DNA of 64,000 nt from Hymenobacter sp. YIM 151500-1. GTDB lineage: Bacteria > Bacteroidota > Bacteroidia > Cytophagales > Hymenobacteraceae. A program made the translations under genes and the position numbers. Below, piece after piece: positions 43,501 to 50,819 of the stretch. Position 1 is the first letter of the stretch. Each line of letters starts with the position of its first letter. The DNA lies in assembly GCF_025979885.1 (NCBI RefSeq), contig NZ_CP110139.1, positions 3,864,001 to 3,928,000 of the forward strand, given 5' to 3'. The notes beneath the pieces are model-generated. The model was given only the letters and a program-made list of their open reading frames with translations, was not told the origin of the DNA and did not search any database.

Positions 43501-46266
43501 ACCCAGCACAAATTCCTGGGTGCGGCCGGCGGGTGCGTCATCAGCAGGCAGGTCATAGAGGATGTGGTTACGCTGGCGACAATGCGTAGCGTTAAGGCCG
43601 CCGCTGGGAGTACGGTTTTCCAGCAAGGAGGTCCGCAGTACACTGTTGGCGGCTGGAGTAGCTGTTAAATGCCCCTCGAATGTCAGGTTGCCGGCGGCAG
43701 CGTTGTACTCACCCGATTCTACTATCCGGCCGGCTTGGTCGTAATTAGAGTACGAGAATGTTTTTTCCTGACGCTGCCGGGCACTTTGTGAGAAGCGAAT
43801 ACGACCGTCGCGGGCGTACACGTACTCGGTTTTACCTTCGTCAGTGCTTTCGGTGCTGAGCAGGGTGCCAGCACCACTGTACGTATTCAGCGTAACAAAC
43901 TGCGGACGGGCGGTGCTGCTCAGGTCTACGCCATTGGGCGCTACTGAGGCCACAGGGCGGCGGGCATCGTCGTAATAGGTGTAACTGAACTCGCCGTAGC
44001 GGGCCAAGTAGCTAAATTGCTGATTGTCGCTTAAGGATAGCACCCGGTAAAAGCCTGGCTCCAGCGTGAGCGGGTTGGTGTACGGCACCTCGGCCTCAGT
44101 GAGCAGATTGATGATGCGCACCGAACCCTTGCCTGTAAAGGAAACTACCGCTGGGCCTGCAGCAGGGATATGAATGTCCTGATAAGCAGGGAGGCCATCC
44201 GAGTTGGCTGGGTCGGAGTGAATGGCCGCCTGCAGTTGTAAACCAGGATACTGGCTGCCGCTCAGACAGGTAGCCAAGAGCAACCCCTGTTTATCGACGA
44301 AAGAGATGCTTTCGACACCGTTGGCATTAATACTAACTGACTTCAGCCCCTGACGCTTGAGCGACAGATTGTCCGGCGTAGGCACGAAATGACGGCGCAG
44401 GCTTAGGTAGTGTTTTAGCTCATCAAGCAGGGACAGCTCTCTACTTTTACCCTCTCGGCCCAAACCCATCCGAAACTCATCACCTGGGCCAGTAACTCGC
44501 TTGACGCCACCAAGGGGACCGGTGTATGGCTCGGTGAGGCTGAAAGGATATTTAGTAGCAGCAGTATAGGGCTCAAGCGCATTCTTCGTGCTAAAGTAGT
44601 GGCCCAGCGTGCCAGGCGCATCGGCAGCATCTACCACATCGGGCTGGTCGGCTTTGCCATACTCGAAATTGGTATGGTCATAGTCCTTACCGCCAGCAGT
44701 GATGAATCCCTCTTTATAATTGAATTCTTGGTTGTTGATAGGGGCCGCGAGTGTGCTAAGCTGGCCCAGCCCGCCAGAGCCGTAGACAACCTGACTGGCC
44801 AGAACATGCTTACGGCTCAGGGTTTTGACCTGGGTTTGGGTGGAGCGACCTAATGCGTCACTAAACTGCTTGCTTTCCTCTACTACAGTACCCTCCGCAT
44901 CAAACGTGCGTTCCAGCACCCAATTGCGGTCTAAGTCCTCGCTTGGCTCAGAAGGAGGCAGAGGGGCTTCCACCCGCACCCGGTAGGGGCGCGAATACAA
45001 CGTAAGTCCCGTTACCCACTCATTGGTGGCTTGGCAACGGTAACGTCCGGCATGTTCTGTAGCAGCTTGCGCTATTTGATACGTGGCGCTGGTAGCACCT
45101 GCAATGTTACTCCAGGCACCTTCTTTCTCCTTTTGCCATTGATAACTGGTGCGGGTTCCACCAATGCCGCTAGCAAGCGTAAACGATTGTCCAGCCGGAA
45201 CTTCCACCTCTACCTCTTCAGAGGACAGTGTTTGGGGCAAGTACGTGAGTGTGCCAATGAGTGATTGCCCTGGTCCGGTGAAATTGGGTTCTAGGGAGCC
45301 AAACTCCAGTTGATTGCTGCTGATGTTGGCAGATATACTGGCCGGAGTAGTATGCTGTTGGAAATTCGGCAGCCCTGTCAGAGCGTTGTTTTGTAACCTG
45401 AGATACGTTATGGGGAGGGTAGCCAGGAAAGAGGGATTACCCGTGAGTTGGTTGTTATGCAGAAGTAGCGCGTTAAGCTTCTTCAAGTTGCTTAACTCAA
45501 CGGGTACAGGCCCTACAAGCTGGCAAGCGTCCAGCTCCAGGAAGGTGAGATTGGTGAGGTTGCCAAGCTCTTTTGGAATGGTGCCTCCCAAAGGCGACAT
45601 GCTGATTTCCAGCGACTTCAGCTGTGTTAGTTGCCCTATGCTCGCCGGAATACCGCCTTCAAAATTGTTTCCCCCTCCCGGAGGCTGCGTGTAGTAGTCG
45701 CCTAGATTTAGGGAGGTGAGGTTGGTAAGATTTCCCAACTCGACCGGTATACGTCCGGAAAGACGGCTATTGAAAAAAGAAAGCGTTACGAGTTGGGTTA
45801 GCTGCCCTAGCTCTACCGGAATAGAACCGCTTACCCCGGTAGTAACGATACGGAACGTTTGTAGCTGACGAAGGCGCCCTATCTCGCGCGGAATACTGCC
45901 AGTAAGCCCTTGGGAGTTGGTAAGCTCAAGACGAACTAGCTGTGTAAGATTACACAAGCTTTTAGGAATAGCTCCTTGCAGATTATTGCCACTACTGACC
46001 AGTTCCGCTACATCTCCGTTTCTGACAGTAACGCCGAACCATGTAGCAGCATCAGCTAAAGATGTGCCCTTTAGCCAATTGGTCTGATTCTTCCAGGTGC
46101 CGCCAGTAGTGCTATTGTAAAAATCGCGCAGAGCGGCAAGTTCGGTGGCATCGGGAACAACGCCTTCATTGGCTGGGGATGCTTGTCCCCAGGCATCTCT
46201 GCTGGACATAGCCAGCAAGGCACACAGAAACCAGAATGCACGGGAAATTAAGTAATGCTGCCGCAT
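40567..46266 (-). CDS. Secreted LRR-Ig-RHS polymorphic toxin
   Basis: An 1899-residue protein with a signal peptide (MRQHYLISRAFWFLCALLAM...WGQ). Residues about 50-330 are plant-type leucine-rich repeats (GSIPRELG-like GSIPVELGQLTQLVTLSF, GTIPKELGNLTNLTFLEL). An Ig-like domain is at about 350-430 (SYQWQKEKEGAWSNIAGAT). RHS/YD repeats follow from about 440 (AEGTVVEESKQFSDALGRSTQT, YYDDARRPVASVAPNG, DYDATGQMTRQRDEKGQTYLAYD). The core ends with YHSRLGRWMSYDPYGEF and TDPDGG near 1651. The last 248 residues form a variable toxin-like region ending in SWRTADPGHFHFKKY, where DPGHFH looks like a catalytic or metal-binding motif. The LRR and Ig parts could bind target surfaces while the RHS shell encloses the toxin. 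Delivery is unknown, as no T9SS or PAAR signal is present. Confidence 0.88.
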   Translation of the reverse strand: MRQHYLISRAFWFLCALLAMSSRDAWGQASPANEGVVPDATELAALRDFYNSTTGGTWKNQTNWLKGTSLADAATWFGVTVRNGDVAELVSSGNNLQGAIPKSLCNLTQLVRLELTNSQGLTGSIPREIGRLRQLQTFRIVTTGVSGSIPVELGQLTQLVTLSFFNSRLSGRIPVELGNLTNLTSLNLGDYYTQPPGGGNNFEGGIPASIGQLTQLKSLEISMSPLGGTIPKELGNLTNLTFLELDACQLVGPVPVELSNLKKLNALLLHNNQLTGNPSFLATLPITYLRLQNNALTGLPNFQQHTTPASISANISSNQLEFGSLEPNFTGPGQSLIGTLTYLPQTLSSEEVEVEVPAGQSFTLASGIGGTRTSYQWQKEKEGAWSNIAGATSATYQIAQAATEHAGRYRCQATNEWVTGLTLYSRPYRVRVEAPLPPSEPSEDLDRNWVLERTFDAEGTVVEESKQFSDALGRSTQTQVKTLSRKHVLASQVVYGSGGLGQLSTLAAPINNQEFNYKEGFITAGGKDYDHTNFEYGKADQPDVVDAADAPGTLGHYFSTKNALEPYTAATKYPFSLTEPYTGPLGGVKRVTGPGDEFRMGLGREGKSRELSLLDELKHYLSLRRHFVPTPDNLSLKRQGLKSVSINANGVESISFVDKQGLLLATCLSGSQYPGLQLQAAIHSDPANSDGLPAYQDIHIPAAGPAVVSFTGKGSVRIINLLTEAEVPYTNPLTLEPGFYRVLSLSDNQQFSYLARYGEFSYTYYDDARRPVASVAPNGVDLSSTARPQFVTLNTYSGAGTLLSTESTDEGKTEYVYARDGRIRFSQSARQRQEKTFSYSNYDQAGRIVESGEYNAAAGNLTFEGHLTATPAANSVLRTSLLENRTPSGGLNATHCRQRNHILYDLPADDAPAGRTQEFVLGAVSRTRNATSTTWYSYDELGRLTWLAQNTAGIGSKTVDYTYDFSGNVLEVAYQKGQPDAFYHHYQYDADQRLTRVYTSPDGLNKTLQAKYAYYLHGPLKRTELGGRLQGLDYVYTVQGWLKNINHATKGIDPGQDSPTSNSIPKDLFGLTLDYFSGDYYSSKFTAVAPTIANAPTPRYDGTVRTSAWHTPASPDIRAHTYRYDAKAQLLQANFGKLTSNTFEPAANSGLEESMLAGNDPSSFQPYDANGNLRRLRRRDLAGFATDDFTYQYTPNTNKLAAVHNQAGAAVLDFDYDATGQMTRQRDEKGQTYLAYDVTGKVTGIYRDQGHQQPLVTFAYDDRGFRASKASYDPTTYQLVRTTYYMRDVAGNVLSTYEQEPTKQLQRTEAPIYGASRIGMLTRLDDGTEEARYELNDQLGNARVVFHQPKTVKYLATMEPGQASREEQDFKNVAETRQFSDRAYGGTHVAALAPRYNGIDYSRGPSKTLTVAKGDTVTLSTAALLGESFAARQAPNVAPLVVAGVAGASAPTAAPAPGQPDVPKSGRPAVQVAAGVGVTGLVTTLAQPTPPTTGILAWLHYVLRNEQGDVVDEQYEPVPATAATSWQPVRLGVRVPEAGTLEVAVVSEHRDYFVYFDDIQVEHTGGMIVQEQHQYAYGSPLTGLNYVVGSKRYRHGYQGQYAERDEQTGYESFELRLYHSRLGRWMSYDPYGEFHSPYVGMGNNPISTTDPDGGCTICPLPTMLPMATQHLPNVMVSASAAAGAFARLGIDAAKHAFMSYSTYVNASGDAIMNRGIGLASYTAGFTPFSDRNSWQETKQAVSYMSTHMNPFTEQGRAGLGQITTTALDTGVDFFNLTSSMTAQQRGDIVGNLAFDALLTKGAGSVTSTAASRLSSFASNASRSIGPLKQWIRLGNSYSQAGQFSTYSLKWGASMAKKGKYLQQIGSPKLQQINQRFRNMKIPGKSWRTADPGHFHFKKY
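41372..41774. repeat. RHS-core direct repeat, copy B
   Basis: The partner of 39391-39793, inside the full-length RHS gene. Outside these borders the two genes diverge on both sides, so this is the probable recombination tract. Confidence 0.85.
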
Positions 46267-46680
46267 ACGCTTAACACAGTTGTAGAAGTAATTCCTTCTG
46301 ATTTACAGAGGGTTGTATAAAGCAGCCGTGATTATAACAACGGTTGGCTTATTATAAACTCGATAGCCTTAGAGCTGCCTTTAAAGGCAATTTCAGGCAG
46401 AGTAGGCAAAAGTAAGTGCCTAGTTAAGAGCAGTCAGAATGCAGAACTATCTATTCAAATTGTGTGTGCAATGATAAGAATGGAAATCAAGAATATGCAA
46501 ATTATCACAAATGAATAAAGGATAATTCATATTAAGGCGCGCCTACTTATTGTGGCATTTAACGTAGCCTCTTTAACCTCTGATAGCCTCAAGGGCAAAC
46601 AGTCATGAAATAAAAAGTAATAAATAATATAAATTTTGTCTAATAAAACTCATGAGGAAAAGGTAGTTGGTTGGCTGAGC

Positions 46681-46830
46681 CTTCTGCGCGTGGTCATTGA
46701 GCGCGCCCACAGTGGCGTGAAACGTCTGTGCGGCGAGTGGGCCCACGACACCGTCTTCGTCTTGGCCTGAGGCTTGCACAACCTACTCATACGTAGGCCT
46801 AAGCGTACCTACGTGCCCGATGAATTCACC
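46681..46830 (+). pseudogene. Transposase 3'-end remnant (IS5/IS4-like DDE type)
   Basis: Reading from 46681 in one frame gives RVVIERAHSGVKRLCGEW, then DTVFVLA, a stop, and GLHNLLIRRPKRTYVPDEF. The VIE..-SGVKR... and GLHN pattern is that of the C-terminal end of IS5/IS4-type transposases. The in-frame TGA at 46768-46770 and the missing upstream part show it is dead. The rest of the gap 46267-46884 is AT-rich with no gene recognised. Confidence 0.6.
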
Positions 46831-46884
46831 AAACAGTCCAAACAAGACTTATTATACAACATAAACGGGCAACAGTTATCTGCT

Positions 46885-47733
46885 TTACTCAACAATCCGT
46901 AACCAGAGAGAGCCGCCATGCTGTTCTACTCCGTGCAGATTGGGTTGTTGCCACAATGGCGTCAGTATTTGCCGTAAGTCTGGGTCTTCGCTGATAAAGT
47001 AATTGGGCAGAAGCGTTTGGTACTTCTGAGGGTTAGCCAGTAGGAATGCCGCAAGCATGTATTGCTCCGAATAGAACCGGTCGCACATAAATTGCGGATA
47101 ATCGTAGGGTAGGTAGATATCGTGAATATGCACAATTACACCCTTGCGCAGCATGGGCAATACCTCCATAAAAAACACCATGGCGTCAGAGTTGGGCAGG
47201 ACACGGTGTGAGTTGTCAATGAACAGAATATCATTTTCGCCCAACGCCTTTAAAAACGAAAAATCAATGTTCTCGAATGGCTCCCGTATTATACGAGAGG
47301 CCAATTGGTCAATTTCGGCACGCGGATAAGGGTCGATGGAGGTGATTTGGGTAGTAAGATTCTGGTCCTGAATAACTTTATAAGCTACTTTGGTAGAATT
47401 GCCTGACCCTACTTCTACATACTGCTGAGGTCGGAACTTTGCCAGCATCCCATAGATGCCGATGATATCAAGACCAGGCAAGAAACCATTATTCCAAGAA
47501 GGTTGACTAGGGTCTGTCTCGGCCTTGGCGTCGCGGATATTTACAAACACTTGTTGGTACGCCAGAAACGACTGTAGCAACCCCTGATAAGCGGCCCGGT
47601 TGGCATTAATGATTGGGTACAGCACTGCGTGAGGCGGCTGGCCATGTCCGTAGCGAGGTTTGAAAGCTACTTTGTAATCCAGGGCCAGGTTCTGATACCG
47701 CGGCGACAGGAAACGGTAGATGTCTTTGAGCAT
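46885..47733 (-). CDS. Class I SAM-dependent methyltransferase (Methyltransf_24 type)
   Basis: About 282 residues from the Met at 47733 (MLKDIYRFLSPRY). The frame stays open to 47820, but the upstream part is a hydrophobic stretch not expected in this family. The SAM-binding strand is QQYVEVGSGNSTKVAYKVI, followed by QITSIDPYPRAEID, NDILFIDNSHRV and KGVIVHIHDIYLPYDYP, a pattern seen in methyltransferases of polysaccharide and natural-product clusters. The acceptor is unknown. It stands alone between the RHS locus and rpmB, next to a dead transposase. Confidence 0.8.
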   Translation of the reverse strand: MLKDIYRFLSPRYQNLALDYKVAFKPRYGHGQPPHAVLYPIINANRAAYQGLLQSFLAYQQVFVNIRDAKAETDPSQPSWNNGFLPGLDIIGIYGMLAKFRPQQYVEVGSGNSTKVAYKVIQDQNLTTQITSIDPYPRAEIDQLASRIIREPFENIDFSFLKALGENDILFIDNSHRVLPNSDAMVFFMEVLPMLRKGVIVHIHDIYLPYDYPQFMCDRFYSEQYMLAAFLLANPQKYQTLLPNYFISEDPDLRQILTPLWQQPNLHGVEQHGGSLWLRIVE

Positions 47734-47939
47734 GTGATAAATGGGTATACATCTGACAAGGGCCACAGCAAGTGGACCAGTCCACGAAATTATAAGGACT
47801 TCTGGTAATGCGTATAGCATGTATGAGCTGAGACGGGCTAACTGCTCAATTTTGAAGGGGACTGATTTGCCGGTATTGGTTTTTTTCCGATATTTGCGGC
47901 CCTGTTTTTCCGCATTGACACCTCTAAGTTCCTGATACC

Positions 47940-48179
47940 ATGGCCCGAGTTTGTGATCTGACCGGCAAGCGTACCCGCGTAGGCAACAACGTTTCGCACG
48001 CCAACAACAAAACCAAGCGCAAGTTCTACCCCAACCTGCAGAAGAAGCGCTTCTATATTCCGGAGCAAGACGCTTGGGTAACGCTGAAGGTAGCTGCCAG
48101 CACCATTCGCACCATCAACAAGAACGGCATCATGGCCGTGCTGAAGAAGGCCAAGGAGCAAGGCCACATCGTGTACTAG
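47940..48179 (+). CDS. rpmB: 50S ribosomal protein L28
   Basis: A 79-residue protein of the large ribosomal subunit. It has [33 protein letters not shown] and the closing [17 protein letters not shown] that mark L28. In Bacteroidota rpmB, rpmG, the DUF4295 gene, ftsY and rimO commonly lie together. Here the same order is kept but an aminopeptidase gene and repeats separate rpmB from rpmG. Confidence 0.97.
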   Translation: MARVCDLTGKRTRVGNNVSHANNKTKRKFYPNLQKKRFYIPEQDAWVTLKVAASTIRTINKNGIMAVLKKAKEQGHIVY

Positions 48180-48207
48180 CCTTCTAGTACCCCGCTTTTC
48201 ACACTCG

Positions 48208-48273
48208 GCGCGAAGCTTCCGCGTCCCGTTGCTTTTGGTTCAGGCCGGAGCGCGGGACGCGGAAGCTTCGCGC
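48208..48273. repeat. Perfect 21-bp inverted repeat after rpmB
   Basis: Arms GCGCGAAGCTTCCGCGTCCC(G) and its exact complement, with a 24-base loop. The ends belong to the GCGCGAAGC word family seen at 26065 and 31441. No T-tract follows, so it is a repeat rather than a typical terminator. Confidence 0.75.
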
Positions 48274-48384
48274 TGTTGCTTGCGGCGGCTTGCAGAAGCG
48301 GCCCCGTTTTCGCGCTGCGCACTGTCGTATCTTGAGGGCCGGCCGCCGCAACGTTGAGCTGCTGGTGCGGTCTTTCGTTCTGCT

Positions 48385-50016
48385 ATGCTACACTCTTTGC
48401 TGAATACCGCCGCGCAGTTGCTGCTCGCGGGTTGCCTGCTCACGGCCTCAACCACCCACGCCCAGCGCGCCGCCGGCCCCGGCCGCCCCACCGACCTGCT
48501 CGACCCCGCGTTTCATAAGCAGCGGCGGGAACTGCTGCGCCAGGCGCTGCCGGCCCGCTCGGTGGCTGTGCTATTTGCGGCGCCCGTCCGCAACCGGGCC
48601 AACGACGTGGACTACATCTACCACCAGCACCCCGACTTGTATTACCTAACCGGCTACGACGAGCCCGAAGCGGTGCTGGTGCTGTTCAAGGAGCCGCAAA
48701 CGGTAGGCGGACAGGCCGGCGTAACGGAGGCACTGTTTGTGCAGCCCCGCAACCCGCGGGCCGAGCAGTGGACCGGCCGCCGCCTGGGTGCCGAGGGCGC
48801 CCGCCAGCAGCTGAAAGTGCAGTACGTGGCCGACAACAAAGCCTTTGCCACGGCCGGCATCCGGTGGGCCGACTTCGGGCAGGTCCATTTTCTGCCCCTG
48901 CCCACCGACGTGCGCAACGACCCTGACGACCCGGCCGACCTGTTCGACCTCGTGGCTACGTTCCGCCAGCAGGCTGCCGTGCCCGCCGACTTCAATCCGG
49001 CCGTAGTCGAAGCACACAAGCTTATCCAGCAGCACGGGGCCACCGCCGCCGACCGGCTGCGGCCCTACCTGCAAGGTATGCCGGCGGCCGTGACGCAAGA
49101 CGCCTACGTGCAAGCGTATCTGGGGGCCAAAACTGACGCTGAGCGCAAACAAGCCGTGGCCAGCCGGCCCGTCAGCCGCTTCGACACCCAAACCCTGGAT
49201 GAGGCACTCAACCAGCTACGTGAGGTGAAGACGCCCGAAGAGCTGGCGTTGCTGCGCCGGGCCGTGCGCATCAGCGCCGTGGGCCAGCAGGAAGTGATGA
49301 AAGCCGTACGGCCCGACATGGGCGAAATGGAGGTGCAGGGCCTGCACGAGTACGTGTATAAAAAGTACGGAGCCGAGTTTGAGGGCTACCCCAGCATTGT
49401 GGGAGCCGGCAACAACGCCTGCGTGCTGCACTACACCCAAAACGACAAGCCCCGCCTGGGCACCGACCTGCTGCTCATGGACTGCGGGGCCGAGTACCAC
49501 GGCTACACCGCCGACGTCACGCGCACCATTCCGCCCTCGGGCAAGTTCAGCCCCGAGCAAAGGCAGATTTACGAACTGGTGCTGGCCGCCCAGGAAGCCG
49601 GCATTCGGGAGTGCAAAACCGGCAACGACTTCCAGGCCCCCGGCAAAGTGGCCCAGCAGGTTATTGCCGACGGCCTGCTGAAGCTGGGCATTATCAAAAA
49701 GGCCGACGATGTGCGCACCTACTTCCCGCACGGCACCAGCCACTACCTTGGCCTCGACGTGCACGACCGGGGAACCTACGGCCCGCTGAAAGCCGGCAAC
49801 GTCATTACCGTGGAGCCCGGCATCTACATTCCCGAAGGCAGCCCCTGCGACAAAAAGTGGTGGAACATCGGGGTCCGCATCGAAGACGACATCCTGATTA
49901 CGGCCAGCGGCCACGAGAACCTCTCGGCCGAAGCCCCCCGCACCGTGGCCGACATTGAGGCGCTGATGGCCAAGCCGAGTGCCCTGGATGATTTCCGGCT
50001 GCCAGAGGTGAAGTAA
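48385..50016 (+). CDS. Secreted Xaa-Pro aminopeptidase (M24B)
   Basis: A 543-residue metallopeptidase that removes N-terminal residues before proline. A signal peptide ends near THAQ. The segment LLLAGC looks like a lipobox but lacks the basic N-terminus, so ordinary export is more likely. The N-terminal creatinase-like domain (about 40-260) contains DVDYIYHQHPDLYYLTGYDEPEAVLVL. The pita-bread domain has all five metal ligands in order: LLMDCGAEYHGYTADVTRT (two Asp), FPHGTSHYLGLDVHD (His), ITVEPGIYIPE (Glu) and VRIEDDILIT (Glu). It probably digests peptides in the periplasm. Confidence 0.94.
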   Translation: MLHSLLNTAAQLLLAGCLLTASTTHAQRAAGPGRPTDLLDPAFHKQRRELLRQALPARSVAVLFAAPVRNRANDVDYIYHQHPDLYYLTGYDEPEAVLVLFKEPQTVGGQAGVTEALFVQPRNPRAEQWTGRRLGAEGARQQLKVQYVADNKAFATAGIRWADFGQVHFLPLPTDVRNDPDDPADLFDLVATFRQQAAVPADFNPAVVEAHKLIQQHGATAADRLRPYLQGMPAAVTQDAYVQAYLGAKTDAERKQAVASRPVSRFDTQTLDEALNQLREVKTPEELALLRRAVRISAVGQQEVMKAVRPDMGEMEVQGLHEYVYKKYGAEFEGYPSIVGAGNNACVLHYTQNDKPRLGTDLLLMDCGAEYHGYTADVTRTIPPSGKFSPEQRQIYELVLAAQEAGIRECKTGNDFQAPGKVAQQVIADGLLKLGIIKKADDVRTYFPHGTSHYLGLDVHDRGTYGPLKAGNVITVEPGIYIPEGSPCDKKWWNIGVRIEDDILITASGHENLSAEAPRTVADIEALMAKPSALDDFRLPEVK

Positions 50017-50020
50017 ACGA

Positions 50021-50106
50021 CCACAGATAAAACGGATAGTAGATGGATGATACAGATACCTATGCTTGTATCCGTATCATCCATCTACTATCCGTTTTAT
50101 CTGTGG
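50021..50106. repeat. Long perfect-type hairpin after the aminopeptidase gene
   Basis: Two 39-base arms (CCACAGATAAAACGGATAGT... and complement) differ at one position and flank an 8-base loop. It lies just after the stop codon at 50016 and runs straight into the tandem array that follows. Confidence 0.85.
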
Positions 50107-50200
50107 TCCGTCATCCGTTCTATCTGTGGTCCGTCATCCGTTCTATCTGTGGTCCGTCATCCGTTCTATCTGTGGTCCGTCATCCGTTCTATCTGTGGTA
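50101..50200. repeat. Tandem array of 23-bp units
   Basis: Four identical units (CTGTGGTCCGTCATCCGTTC + TAT) at 50101, 50124, 50147 and 50170, plus a partial fifth at 50193. The unit is closely related to the outer end of the hairpin arm at 50021-50106. There are no spacers, so it is not a CRISPR. Confidence 0.9.
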
Positions 50201-50220
50201 ACACATTATTGGCTTGGTGG

Positions 50221-50251
50221 TTTGCCAATTCCGAAAACCCGTGTACCTTTG
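50221..50251 (+). promoter_or_regulatory. Promoter of rpmG-DUF4295
   Basis: TTTG at 50221-50224 and TACCTTTG at 50244-50251 are separated by 19 bases, an excellent fit to the Bacteroidota -33/-7 promoter. Confidence 0.75.
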
Positions 50252-50279
50252 CAGTCCTTAATCCCAAACCCCCGTCGAG

Positions 50280-50462
50280 ATGGCTAAAAAAGGAAACCGG
50301 GTGCAGGTAATCCTGGAGTGCACCGAGCACAAAAACTCGGGTCAGCCGGGCACCTCGCGCTACATCACCACCAAGAACCGTAAGAATACTCCTGAGCGCA
50401 TCGAGCTGAAGAAGTTCAACCCCGTGCTCAAGAAGATGACCGTTCACAAGGAAATCAAGTAA
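50280..50462 (+). CDS. rpmG: 50S ribosomal protein L33
   Basis: A 60-residue protein with [40 protein letters not shown] and the closing KMTVHKEIK, all typical of L33. Only one Cys remains in the position of the usual zinc-binding CxxC pair, so this is a zinc-free form. It is followed 7 bases later by the DUF4295 gene. Confidence 0.97.
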   Translation: MAKKGNRVQVILECTEHKNSGQPGTSRYITTKNRKNTPERIELKKFNPVLKKMTVHKEIK

Positions 50463-50469
50463 TTGAGCA

Positions 50470-50631
50470 ATGGCTAAGAAAGTAGTAGCAACCCTGAAAA
50501 CAGCCAGCGGCAAGGACTGGGCTAAGGTTATCCGTGCCGTGAAATCTGAGAAAACCGGTGCCTACACCTTCAAGGAGGAGATGGTGCCCGTTGACAAAGT
50601 GCAAGACTATATTGCCACCGGCGTTAAGTAA
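50470..50631 (+). CDS. DUF4295 small ribosome-associated protein
   Basis: A 53-residue basic protein (MAKKVVATLKTASGKDWAKV ... VPVDKVQDYIATGVK). It belongs to DUF4295, a Bacteroidota-specific family almost always encoded directly after rpmG. I recall that members have been seen as an extra large-subunit protein (called bL38) in a Flavobacterium ribosome, but am not certain of the name. It starts 7 bases after the rpmG stop and is followed by a terminator, so the two form one short operon. Confidence 0.88.
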   Translation: MAKKVVATLKTASGKDWAKVIRAVKSEKTGAYTFKEEMVPVDKVQDYIATGVK

Positions 50632-50666
50632 GCCGGCGCCTTTGTGGCAACCCAGCTAATGTGAAG

Positions 50667-50693
50667 AAGTCCCGCCACTGTGGGACTTTTTTG
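50667..50693 (+). terminator. Terminator of rpmG-DUF4295
   Basis: A 7-bp stem AAGTCCC / GGGACTT with an 8-base loop, followed by TTTTTT. Confidence 0.85.
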
Positions 50694-50698
50694 CATGT

Positions 50699-50814
50699 TA
50701 GGGTCTTAGGAGCTTAGGGTCTTGGGGACTTAGGTTCCGTGCTGTGTGGGCAGCCGCCCACATGATATACCCTACTCATTCTAAGTCCCCAAGCCCCTAG
50801 GACCCTAAGCCCCT
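50699..50814. repeat. CTTAGG-word inverted repeat
   Basis: The left arm is built from TTAGGGTCTTAGGAGCTTAG and GGTCTTGGGGACTTAGG; the right arm is the approximate complement (CTAAGTCCCCAAGCCCCTAG...). A piece of the same word family lies in frame inside pheS at 11696-11733. It ends 5 bases before the ftsY start, so it is part of the ftsY leader. Confidence 0.7.
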
Positions 50815-50819
50815 ATCTC

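Noticed and set aside
50101..50200. A CRISPR-like look of repeated 23-bp units.
   Set aside because: The units are directly adjacent with no spacers, and no cas genes are nearby.
50047..50310. Two plus-strand frames coding repeated Arg/Ser/Ile/Cys-Gly peptides.
   Set aside because: They are translations of the 23-bp tandem array in two frames and run into rpmG; no start or domain supports them.
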